Shown one piece after another: positions 18,961 to 26,059 of a stretch of DNA of 64,000 nt (position 1 is its first letter; each line of letters opens with the position of its first letter). The DNA is from Corynebacterium rouxii (lineage in GTDB: Bacteria; Actinomycetota; Actinomycetes; Mycobacteriales; Mycobacteriaceae). The DNA lies in assembly GCF_902702935.1 (NCBI RefSeq), contig NZ_LR738855.1, forward strand, positions 248,001-312,000, read 5' to 3'. A program made the position numbers and the translations under genes. The notes beneath the pieces are model-generated. The model was not told the origin of the DNA. It saw only the letters and a list, made by a program, of their open reading frames with translations, and searched no databases.

Positions 18961-19958
18961 GCCCGTTGCTCCGAAAACCAACTCATCCACCGATCGCGCT
19001 CAGAATCGGCAATCGCCGGATCCACCGCAACAATGCCGTGCGAATCCTTCAAACGTGTAGAAATATTGCCCACAACCAAATCGCTTGTGGGGATCTGTGG
19101 CAACCCCACCCGCCGCGCCGACGTCTGCCCCGACGGCGACAATAGCCAATTCATCACCTCATACGCCGCCGACTTATTATGACCCTGCGCCACCACACCG
19201 CCAGAAGCAATCTCAAACGATGTACCCTCCGCAGGATAAGAAATCTCCACATCACGACCAGAACGCGTCGTCTTATTCTGGCAATACGGCTCATAGGAAA
19301 TCGCCACCGCAGCCTCGCCATGTGCCACCACATCACTCGGCGCATTACCTGAACGTGTAAAACGATCCACATTCCCTACAATCGCCGCAATCTCATCCTG
19401 CGACAACCCCGCCGCCTGCATACTCAACAACATCGCGTACCCCGTACCAGACGACACCGGCGACGGAGCCGACACCCAACCCCGCAACTCAGGACGCATC
19501 AGATCCGACCACGTACGCGGAACCGGCACCCCCAACTTTGCCAATGCATCACGATCACTACACACACTCAATACCGACGCATACACCCCAAACCACCGAT
19601 TCTGCGGATCCTTAAACGGCCCCGGAATTGCACCCGCCGCCGACAAATCCACCGCCTGCAACAACCCCAATCGTGCAGCCAGTCGATAATTCTCCGAAGG
19701 CCCCCCAACCCACACATCAAACTCATGTGAGCCCGTACGCAGCCGCCTCAACGCCTCCTGTGTAGGCAAACTCACATAACGAACATTTAGCCCCAACTCA
19801 CGAGCAATATCACGCTTCCACTGCTCACACACCGTCACATCATTCGAACACATGATAGTCACAGCAGTTCGAGCTGGAAACAACGTCCGATACACCGTAG
19901 CCACCGACACCATCGCCACAGCGCAGACAGCAAGCAACCGTAACCATTTTGATAACAC
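18957..19958 (-). CDS. Extracellular solute-binding protein, FbpA/AfuA-like
   Basis: A 333-residue periplasmic-binding-protein-fold protein with a membrane-spanning N terminus (LRLLAVCAVAMVSVATVY). The Cys12 is not in a good lipobox (residue before Cys is Val), so anchoring may be by the uncleaved helix. Recognisable segments: FDVWVGGPSENYRLAARLGLL, SGTGYAMLLSMQA, ISYEPYCQNKT and MNWLLSPSGQ, all of the ferric/AfuA/aminoethylphosphonate binding class. GTG start with AGGAG 7 nt upstream. It follows the glpT-like gene after a terminator, on the same strand. AfuA proteins of some pathogens bind hexose phosphates, which fits this setting, but iron or phosphonate cannot be excluded. Confidence 0.8.
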   Translation of the reverse strand: MLSKWLRLLAVCAVAMVSVATVYRTLFPARTAVTIMCSNDVTVCEQWKRDIARELGLNVRYVSLPTQEALRRLRTGSHEFDVWVGGPSENYRLAARLGLLQAVDLSAAGAIPGPFKDPQNRWFGVYASVLSVCSDRDALAKLGVPVPRTWSDLMRPELRGWVSAPSPVSSGTGYAMLLSMQAAGLSQDEIAAIVGNVDRFTRSGNAPSDVVAHGEAAVAISYEPYCQNKTTRSGRDVEISYPAEGTSFEIASGGVVAQGHNKSAAYEVMNWLLSPSGQTSARRVGLPQIPTSDLVVGNISTRLKDSHGIVAVDPAIADSERDRWMSWFSEQRA

Positions 19959-19995
19959 TATGGTTCTCCTTCGCGTCCACGCTCAACGATAACAA

Positions 19996-20024
19996 AAGCG
20001 CTGAGGAATTCCTCCCCAGCGCTT
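19996..20024 (-). terminator. Terminator between glpT-like gene and the ABC genes
   Basis: AAGCGCTG (19996-20003) pairs with CAGCGCTT (20017-20024), enclosing a second palindrome AGGAATTCCT. Read on the minus strand the stem is followed by TTTTG. It ends the antiporter transcript, partly uncoupling the ABC genes. Confidence 0.75.
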
Positions 20025-20038
20025 CTCCTAGTCAGGAA

Positions 20039-21409
20039 CTAAACACCCTGCTCAAGCTTCAAAGCACGCTCCTGCATCAACTTCTTCTCCTCACGCCAGA
20101 TCACCTGGAAAATAACCAGAATCAAAACCGTAAAGACCAAGAACACAATGAACGTGACATTCCAACCAGCGAACTTAACCAAGAAGCCCACACCAGTCGA
20201 AGCCAAGGTTGCACCCAGCAGGTAACCGAACAAGCCCGTGAAACCAGCAGCGGTACCAGCCACATTACGAGGCGAAAGATCCAAAGCCTGCAAACCGATC
20301 AAGCCAACAGGGCCATAGATAAAGCCACCAATAAAGGCAACGAAGATAACCATCAACCAGAACGGTGTACCCACAGGAGCCAACCAGTATGCGGCGATAG
20401 ACAAACCAGCGCCCAAGGTGAACAACGAAATAGCAGCAGAACGATTGCCCTTAAACACATTGTCGGACAGCCAGCCGCACAGAACCGTACCAATAAAGCC
20501 AGCCAACTCGAAAGCGGCGAAACCAACCAGACCGCTACCGATGCTCATATGGTGCTGCTCAGACAAGTACGTGGTAATCCAGTGTAAAACACCATAACGC
20601 AAGGCATAAACAAAAACATTCGCAATGGCCAACAACATAATGATGCGGCTGTGCAAAATATGCTTGAATACCAAATCCTTCGTCGAAATCTTTTCGCCCG
20701 TATCCTCCGCAACCTTCGCGGGATCGTTGCGGTAGTCGTCGATAGGCGGCAAACCGACAGACTGAGGATTATCGCGAATAAGCAAAAACGCAACCAAAGC
20801 AACAATCAATGCAACTAACGCAGGAAGCCAATAAGCAGCACGCCAGTTCTGACCCGTCATACTCAAACCAATACCGACTAACACCGGCAAACCAAAAGCA
20901 CCCAAGTTGTGAGAAGTGTTCCACAGTGAACCCTTCCAACCGCGTTCACTAGTAGAGAACCACTGCACCACAATACGGCCACAAGGAGGGTAACCCATGC
21001 CCTGGAACCAACCATTAAGGAACATCACCGTAGCGAACACGCCCACGCTGGCCGAAACCCACGGCACAAACGCAACCACCAGGTTCATCAGCGCCGACAG
21101 GGCCAATCCCAGCGGCAAGAAATAGCGAGCATTAGAACGATCCGACACCATGGCACTGAAGAACTTAGACAGGCCATAGCTGACCAACACAGCGTTACCG
21201 ATGATGCCGATTGCCGGCTTATCAATCGCACCGTTTTCGTCAATAAGCAGCGGGGCAATCGCCGAAATATTATTACGAATCAAATAAAAACCCGCATAGC
21301 CCAAGAAAATACCCATGAACACCTGCAGGCGCATCCGTGGGTAGGTGCGATCCACCTGCTCCGCCGACAGCGGGGCAGCAGGGCCGGGGGCTTGCAACCA
21401 AGCAAACAT
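20039..21409 (-). CDS. glpT: Glycerol-3-phosphate/organophosphate:phosphate antiporter (GlpT-like)
   Basis: A 456-residue MFS protein of the OPA family that exchanges inorganic phosphate for an organophosphate. It aligns with E. coli GlpT from the first residues (GIFLGYAGFYLIRNN, FLNGWFQGMGYPPCGR, NVFVYALRYGVLHW, ALDLSPRNVAGTAAGFTGLFGYL). The two substrate-binding arginines are present, Arg45 and Arg271, as is the translocation-path histidine in WNTSHN (His167). Starting at 21409 gives the GlpT-like N terminus and an AAAGGAG ribosome site 8 nt upstream; a start at 21445 adds 12 unmatched residues. It lies directly behind a two-component system whose product probably binds its promoter. GlpT versus UhpT/UhpC specificity cannot be settled by eye, but GlpT is closer. 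Confidence 0.87.
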   Translation of the reverse strand: MFAWLQAPGPAAPLSAEQVDRTYPRMRLQVFMGIFLGYAGFYLIRNNISAIAPLLIDENGAIDKPAIGIIGNAVLVSYGLSKFFSAMVSDRSNARYFLPLGLALSALMNLVVAFVPWVSASVGVFATVMFLNGWFQGMGYPPCGRIVVQWFSTSERGWKGSLWNTSHNLGAFGLPVLVGIGLSMTGQNWRAAYWLPALVALIVALVAFLLIRDNPQSVGLPPIDDYRNDPAKVAEDTGEKISTKDLVFKHILHSRIIMLLAIANVFVYALRYGVLHWITTYLSEQHHMSIGSGLVGFAAFELAGFIGTVLCGWLSDNVFKGNRSAAISLFTLGAGLSIAAYWLAPVGTPFWLMVIFVAFIGGFIYGPVGLIGLQALDLSPRNVAGTAAGFTGLFGYLLGATLASTGVGFLVKFAGWNVTFIVFLVFTVLILVIFQVIWREEKKLMQERALKLEQGV

Positions 21410-21470
21410 ACGAGGCACTCCTTTGTGCGCAATCACTTTTATCAACTAATTGCGATTGTGCTCTCTGCTC

Positions 21471-21519
21471 GGTAACTATAGTGACCATAGAGGTAACAGT
21501 TGGTAACAGTGCTGTTACC
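21471..21519 (-). promoter_or_regulatory. glpT promoter with repeated GGTAAC boxes, probable response-regulator sites
   Basis: On the minus strand TATAGT (21475-21480) is a good -10. Upstream of it GGTAACAGT occurs at 21492-21500 and again at 21502-21510, 10 bp apart, followed by the inverted CTGTTACC at 21512-21519; a further GGTAAC is at 21471, two helical turns from the first. Tandem sites one turn apart covering the -35 zone are the usual arrangement for OmpR-type activators, and the OmpR-type gene lies immediately upstream. Confidence 0.6.
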
Positions 21520-21537
21520 GACCGCAGTTGAGGGGAA

Positions 21538-22239
21538 TCACTCGTACTGAAAGACGTACCCCTGACCCCGCACCGCAAGGATAGAATCAGCAGGTAACCC
21601 CGCATTTTCTAACTTCTTGCGCAAGCGATACGCCGTCGACTTCACCATATTTCGGCCACCCTGAGTCGCCGTCGTATCCCACACCTCATTCAACAAACGC
21701 TTCACACTAACCACCTCATTCGGGTGTGAAACCAACGCCTGCAACAGCTTCCCCTCCGTAGCAGTCGTATCCACCCTACGGCCACCAATCACCACCGCAT
21801 GCGTCGCCGGATTCACCGACACCTCACCCACAACAATCTCCCGCAACTCCGGCTGCACAACCCCACCACTACGACGCACCACCGCCTGCGCCCGCAACAC
21901 CAACTCCTTCGGCGAAAACGGCTTAGCCACATAATCATCCGCGCCCGCCTCAAGCCCCTCCACCCGATTATCCGTATCACCAAGCGCAGTCAACATAATC
22001 ACCGGAGTCGCAGCAACATGTCCAGCAGCACGAATCCGCTCGCACAACGCATACCCCGAAGCGTCAGGAAGCATCACATCCAAAATCACCAAATCACACC
22101 GATACTCGTTGAGTAACTGCCACCCCCGCTGCGCTGAGGAAGCCGACAGCACCTCCCAGCCCTCCAACTCCAAGGCATAAGAAATAATCTGAACCATCTG
22201 CGGCTCATCATCAACAACAAGAACACGAAGCCTATGCAT
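21538..22239 (-). CDS. OmpR/PhoB-family response regulator
   Basis: 233 residues: a receiver domain with acidic pocket DDE at 10-12, phosphoacceptor Asp54 in VILDVMLP, Thr in MLTALG and Lys in VAKPFSP, then a winged-helix domain ending in STAYRLRKKLENAG ... VRGQGYVFQYE. It overlaps the 3' end of the kinase gene by 8 bp and is 128 bp upstream of the glpT-like gene, whose promoter carries repeated GGTAAC boxes. Likely activates the antiporter and perhaps the ABC importer. Confidence 0.92.
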   Translation of the reverse strand: MHRLRVLVVDDEPQMVQIISYALELEGWEVLSASSAQRGWQLLNEYRCDLVILDVMLPDASGYALCERIRAAGHVAATPVIMLTALGDTDNRVEGLEAGADDYVAKPFSPKELVLRAQAVVRRSGGVVQPELREIVVGEVSVNPATHAVVIGGRRVDTTATEGKLLQALVSHPNEVVSVKRLLNEVWDTTATQGGRNMVKSTAYRLRKKLENAGLPADSILAVRGQGYVFQYE

Positions 22240-23005
22240 AGTAAGTCCTAGGAAGAGTAATCAACACCGACGTGCCATGATCCGCAATAGAATCCACCAA
22301 CACCGAACCCCGATGCAACTGCACAATCTTCTGTGTGATCGCCATCCCCAACCCCGCACCAGAAGGAACAGCAGTTGTGCTCTGAGCCTGGCTGAACTGG
22401 GCAAAGGGTACAAACATATCCCGACGCTGACGCGACGTCATCCCCGGGCCATAATCCGCCACCGTCACAATCACCCCAGTAGCGCTCTCCTCAACCCCCA
22501 CAACAATGTCGCTATCCGAGCCCGCATAACGCGCAGCATTATTCAGCACATTCCACAACGCATGCCGCAACAACTGCGCATCTCCATCAATCATCAACGG
22601 ATCACCAGGATCATCCACCACAATCGGTACCTCGCTCATGGCCCGCAGCTCCTGCGCAGTACTACGCACCAGCCCCCGCACATCGCACTGCGACACCTGC
22701 AACTTCACCGAGCCGCTATTAAGCTTCGCCTGCAACAAAAACGATTCCGCAACCTCAATCGCACGCGTTGAATTTGCCCCAATAGTAGCCACAAGCCTCT
22801 CACACTTTTGCGGATCAGCCTCTTGGCCCAACAACTCTGCCGCCCCTTTAATCAGCGACAACGGAGTGCGGATCTCATGAGCCAAAATCTGCTCATCCGT
22901 TATCGCTGCCCCCTGACCACGAACATGCCGGCGTATCACCACAGCCGTAACCAACGACGCAGCGCACGCCGACCCACACGCTGTGAGAACCAGAGCAGCA
23001 AACAT
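22232..23005 (-). CDS. Small histidine kinase without a sensor domain
   Basis: 257 residues only. One N-terminal hydrophobic helix (1-24) is followed within 15 residues by the H-box LAHEIRTPLSL with phospho-accepting His43, then an N-box WNVLNNAARYA, G1 DYGPGM, F-like MFVPFAQF and G2 GAGLGMAI of the ATPase domain. There is no extracellular loop, HAMP or PAS domain, so the signal probably comes through another membrane protein, for instance the adjacent transporter. TAGGGT (23014-23019) lies 8 nt before the ATG, so the mRNA may be leaderless. Confidence 0.88.
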   Translation of the reverse strand: MFAALVLTACGSACAASLVTAVVIRRHVRGQGAAITDEQILAHEIRTPLSLIKGAAELLGQEADPQKCERLVATIGANSTRAIEVAESFLLQAKLNSGSVKLQVSQCDVRGLVRSTAQELRAMSEVPIVVDDPGDPLMIDGDAQLLRHALWNVLNNAARYAGSDSDIVVGVEESATGVIVTVADYGPGMTSRQRRDMFVPFAQFSQAQSTTAVPSGAGLGMAITQKIVQLHRGSVLVDSIADHGTSVLITLPRTYYA

Positions 23006-23054
23006 ATTAGATAACCCTACCGTGGCCCACCCGAAATGTTTTGGTTAAAGGAAA

Positions 23055-23134
23055 TGAGCAATTTTTGTACCTTAAGACAGATCTTGAGAAAAGCCTCCTG
23101 CGGTTTTGCAGGCTTAGGGTACAAAAATTGCTCA
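23055..23134. repeat. Palindromic intergenic element, copy 1
   Basis: GAGCAATTTTTGTACC (23056-23071) and its exact complement (23118-23133) form a 16-bp stem, extended by one outer pair and about four inner pairs. The interior AAAGCCTCCTGCGGTTTTGC resembles the interior of copy 3 at 31532-31632. It lies between the 5' end of the kinase gene and the 3' end of the Mrp operon and probably also acts as terminator of the latter. Confidence 0.7.
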
Positions 23135-23159
23135 CGACGGGCGGTTGCTGGACCGCTAC

Positions 23160-23462
23160 CTACGGCTCCTGAGAAACCTCATGCAGCGCACGGCCCATCA
23201 CAAAGCTGGCAACCGCCAGCACCACCCACAACGCTACGATCGCTACGATCGCACGCACCAAGTGGTTGATCTCAAAGCTGCCAGCACCAATATCGTGCAC
23301 CAAAGTAGCAATCACGATTAGAGGAAGCGCTACACTCGTCGCAGGTCCGAGCAGATTCGCTCTCGTCAACGCATCAGGAGCATGCCACAGGGCAGTAGCG
23401 CTGACCACGAACAACAGTCCTGCGATGATGATCAAGACAGAGGCAATGGAGTCGTACAACAT
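23160..23462 (-). CDS. mrpG: Mrp-type Na+/H+ antiporter subunit G
   Basis: 100 residues with three hydrophobic helices and the MnhG/PhaG pattern LLFVVSATALWHAPDALTRA followed by a second helix pair. Last gene of the six-gene antiporter operon; its ATG overlaps the stop of mrpF by one base (TAATG). Mrp complexes exchange cytoplasmic Na+ (or K+) for protons and need all subunits. Confidence 0.92.
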   Translation of the reverse strand: MLYDSIASVLIIIAGLLFVVSATALWHAPDALTRANLLGPATSVALPLIVIATLVHDIGAGSFEINHLVRAIVAIVALWVVLAVASFVMGRALHEVSQEP

Positions 23463-23728
23463 TAGCGGCGTCCTTTCGAGATAATGCGCGCAACAGACAT
23501 CGTCGGCAATGCGCCGCCCACAAGACCAGCCAGCAGCACAACCTCGTACGCAATGGAGGTGGGGTTACGCAGCGACCAAATCAAGTAGAACGCGATCATG
23601 CCATAAAAACACATATCGGAAATGACAGCGCGAGTGAGCTCATCTTTGGTCTTGAGCATCAGCACAATAGCCGACAGCAGTGACGCAGCAGTAAGCGCCA
23701 AGCCGATGTAAATCGAAATCTCAAGCAT
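23462..23728 (-). CDS. mrpF: Mrp-type Na+/H+ antiporter subunit F
   Basis: 88 residues, three helices, with the MnhF pattern DELTRAVISDMCFYGMIAFYL then VVLLAGLVGGALPTMSVARI. It overlaps its neighbours on each side by one base, so the three small subunits are translationally coupled. Confidence 0.92.
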   Translation of the reverse strand: MLEISIYIGLALTAASLLSAIVLMLKTKDELTRAVISDMCFYGMIAFYLIWSLRNPTSIAYEVVLLAGLVGGALPTMSVARIISKGRR

Positions 23729-24105
23729 TACTGCTCCTTCCGAATAGCAAGATGCGCAGGGTGCTCAATGCGAACATTGGCCACCTTATGAGGAATGTCC
23801 TTGACCGAAGGTGCCAAATGCTCCTCCATCGTGGCGATATCCGCCAACACATCCGCAGGATTATGGCCATACACCGCATGTACCAACAAGGTGCCGTCTT
23901 CACGCAAACCAATCGACATCGTGCCAGGCGTAATCGTGATCGACGCCGCCAGCGCCGTGATCTGCCACTCCTTGGTCACCCGCAGCGGGTAATACACCAC
24001 ACACGGCTCCATGCTCTTGTAACCATGGAGCATGTCTTTAATCAGCACACCAGTGGCCACGAAGATCTGGCCAATCAGCCACAAAACATATAATGGAGCA
24101 TGCAT
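23728..24105 (-). CDS. mrpE: Mrp-type Na+/H+ antiporter subunit E
   Basis: 125 residues: one or two N-terminal helices and a cytoplasmic part with the MnhE signature YYPLRVTKEWQITALAASIT, ITPGTMSIGL and HAVYGHNPADV. Lies 2 bp after mrpD. Shorter than many MnhE proteins (about 160) because the first helices are reduced. Confidence 0.9.
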   Translation of the reverse strand: MHAPLYVLWLIGQIFVATGVLIKDMLHGYKSMEPCVVYYPLRVTKEWQITALAASITITPGTMSIGLREDGTLLVHAVYGHNPADVLADIATMEEHLAPSVKDIPHKVANVRIEHPAHLAIRKEQ

Positions 24106-24107
24106 AA

Positions 24108-25631
24108 TTATTTGCCTCCCTGAAGATCAGTGGCAAGGCCAATAGGGTTATCCCCCAAGACCGCCTGGGTGTAAGCCGGAACATTCAGCAAACCGTCAGC
24201 AGCCGCACGCGTAGCGCCCACCAAAGGACCCGCGAACACGAACATAGCTAACGACGTAACCGCTAGCACCGCCGCAGGAGCCAAGCGATGCCACGGCACC
24301 CGCATCGACTCCGGGACACGCTCACGGTTCATCACTGCGCCCCAGAACACCTCACGCCACAACCGCAGCATGGACAAGAACGCACCAAAGCTCGCAATCA
24401 CAATCACGGCGATTACCAACCAGGCCTGCCACGTAGCCTGATGAGCCACGCCGACCACGATGAACACTTTGCCCCAGAGACCAGAAAATGGTGGGAAACC
24501 AACCACGGAGAACGCGCCGACCACGAACACAGCAGCAACCCAGGGGTCGCGCCGGGCAATGCCGGTGAGTTTGGAGAGGAGGTCAGTGCCGTAGGTTTCT
24601 TCGATAGCGCCGACACTCAAGATCAACGAACCAACAGTAATCATGTGGTGCAGGGCGTAGAAGATGCCGGCAGCCAAGGCAGCCTGTTCGTTGCCGGAGG
24701 TAAACGCCAGCATGACCAAGATGAACGGCATGCCATTGACCATCTGGTAGGCCAGAACGCGACGCATCGAGTTTTCAGCCAAACCAGCAAAAGCGCCCAC
24801 CATCATAGACAAAATGCAGATCACGGTGATCAGCCAGATCCAGCGCTGCTCGAGGTCGAAAATCACCACGTAGATGCGGAACAGCATGTACACGGCCACC
24901 TTGGTGTGCAGGCCAGAGAACAGCCCCATCACGCTTGCTGACGTCGCCGGGTACGAACGTGGCAACCACGTGTGAACAGGGAACACACCGGCTTTGACGA
25001 TCAGCGCGATGACCACAATGCCCATCACCACAGACACCGGACCATTGCCGCGAGCTGCCCCCGCAAGCGCCGCAATGTTGACAGCACCCACAGTGCCATA
25101 CAGCACCGACACCGCCATGACCAGAATTGTCGACGTAGCCAAGTTGACCAGCACGAACGTCCGTCCAGCCGACAAACGTGCCCACGTGCCCGTCATAGCC
25201 ATTAAGCCATAAGAAGGCAACAGCATGACCTCAATGAACACAAAGAAGTTAAATAAATCAGCGGTGAGCAAAGCGCCCATCACACCGGTCAGCAGCATCA
25301 GCGACAGCGGAGCATAGAAGCGAGCACGAGTCTCGCCCACAGCCACCGCGAACCAGTTGGAAGCAAATGCCACGATCGAAGTAGTCACGATCATGATGGC
25401 ACTGAATTGGTCAGCAACAAACGGGATAGCCACACCACCGACGTACAAACCAATCGAGTGCGCAATGGTGCCATGTGTCGCGGTGTAAGCAAACAACCAC
25501 GCACCTGCAAGACCTGTTAGTACCGGCACCACAACGGCGAAGCTGTCACGTACAACGCGCCACGGAGCCATCACGGTGAGCGCTACTGTGAGCAGTGGGA
25601 GGCCCACAAAAAGTGGAAGTACATAATCCAT
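24108..25631 (-). CDS. mrpD: Mrp-type Na+/H+ antiporter subunit D
   Basis: 507 residues with about 14 helices, homologous to the proton-pumping ND2/ND4/ND5 subunits of complex I. Landmarks: SLMLLTGVMGALLTADLFNFFVFIEVMLLPSYGLMA region with the conserved Glu, FPVHTWLPRSYPATSASVMGLFSGLHTKV with the proton-channel lysine, and SVVGFPPFSGLWGK. It overlaps mrpC by one base. Confidence 0.95.
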   Translation of the reverse strand: MDYVLPLFVGLPLLTVALTVMAPWRVVRDSFAVVVPVLTGLAGAWLFAYTATHGTIAHSIGLYVGGVAIPFVADQFSAIMIVTTSIVAFASNWFAVAVGETRARFYAPLSLMLLTGVMGALLTADLFNFFVFIEVMLLPSYGLMAMTGTWARLSAGRTFVLVNLATSTILVMAVSVLYGTVGAVNIAALAGAARGNGPVSVVMGIVVIALIVKAGVFPVHTWLPRSYPATSASVMGLFSGLHTKVAVYMLFRIYVVIFDLEQRWIWLITVICILSMMVGAFAGLAENSMRRVLAYQMVNGMPFILVMLAFTSGNEQAALAAGIFYALHHMITVGSLILSVGAIEETYGTDLLSKLTGIARRDPWVAAVFVVGAFSVVGFPPFSGLWGKVFIVVGVAHQATWQAWLVIAVIVIASFGAFLSMLRLWREVFWGAVMNRERVPESMRVPWHRLAPAAVLAVTSLAMFVFAGPLVGATRAAADGLLNVPAYTQAVLGDNPIGLATDLQGGK

Positions 25632-26056
25632 TAGTGCGTCTCCTCCTGGCGGGTTGCAGCCCGCTTAGCAGCATGCTCCAGATCCTCCACAGCCTCGGCA
25701 TTCGTCGTCGAGCGGCCGAGAGTCTGTAGCGGTGAGGTTTCGTCGGCGACTTCCTCTGCGAGGGTATCGTCGGAACGCCCCAAGCCCGAAAGCGTGAGCA
25801 TATACGTGGTCGTTGCCATAGCGATCACGATGGCCGTCAGCACGAATGCCTGCGGCACTGGGTCCGAAGATTCGCTGATATCGGTAAGGGAAGGGAATGC
25901 CTCGCCACGCCACTTAGGAACACCAGTGTTCAAAATGATCAAGTTCACGGCATGGCTAATCAGTGTCATACCAATCACGATGCGCAACATACCGCGCTGC
26001 AACACCATGTAGGTGCCGGCGGCGGCAAGGACGGCAATAGAAAGAGAAAGAATCAT
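25631..26056 (-). CDS. mrpC: Mrp-type Na+/H+ antiporter subunit C
   Basis: 141 residues with three helices, homologous to NuoK: GTYMVLQRGMLRIVIGMTLISHAVNLIILNTG and DPVPQAFVLTAIVIAMATTTYML. The charged C-terminal tail of about 40 residues is longer than in most MnhC proteins. It starts 3 bp after the stop of mrpA. Confidence 0.93.
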   Translation of the reverse strand: MILSLSIAVLAAAGTYMVLQRGMLRIVIGMTLISHAVNLIILNTGVPKWRGEAFPSLTDISESSDPVPQAFVLTAIVIAMATTTYMLTLSGLGRSDDTLAEEVADETSPLQTLGRSTTNAEAVEDLEHAAKRAATRQEETH

Positions 26057-26059
26057 GGT

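Noticed and set aside
16358..19958. Calling the ABC importer a ferric-iron (FbpABC) system
   Set aside because: The family also carries sugar phosphates and phosphonates, no DtxR box is seen upstream, and the neighbours are a two-component system and a GlpT-like antiporter. Left open rather than named.
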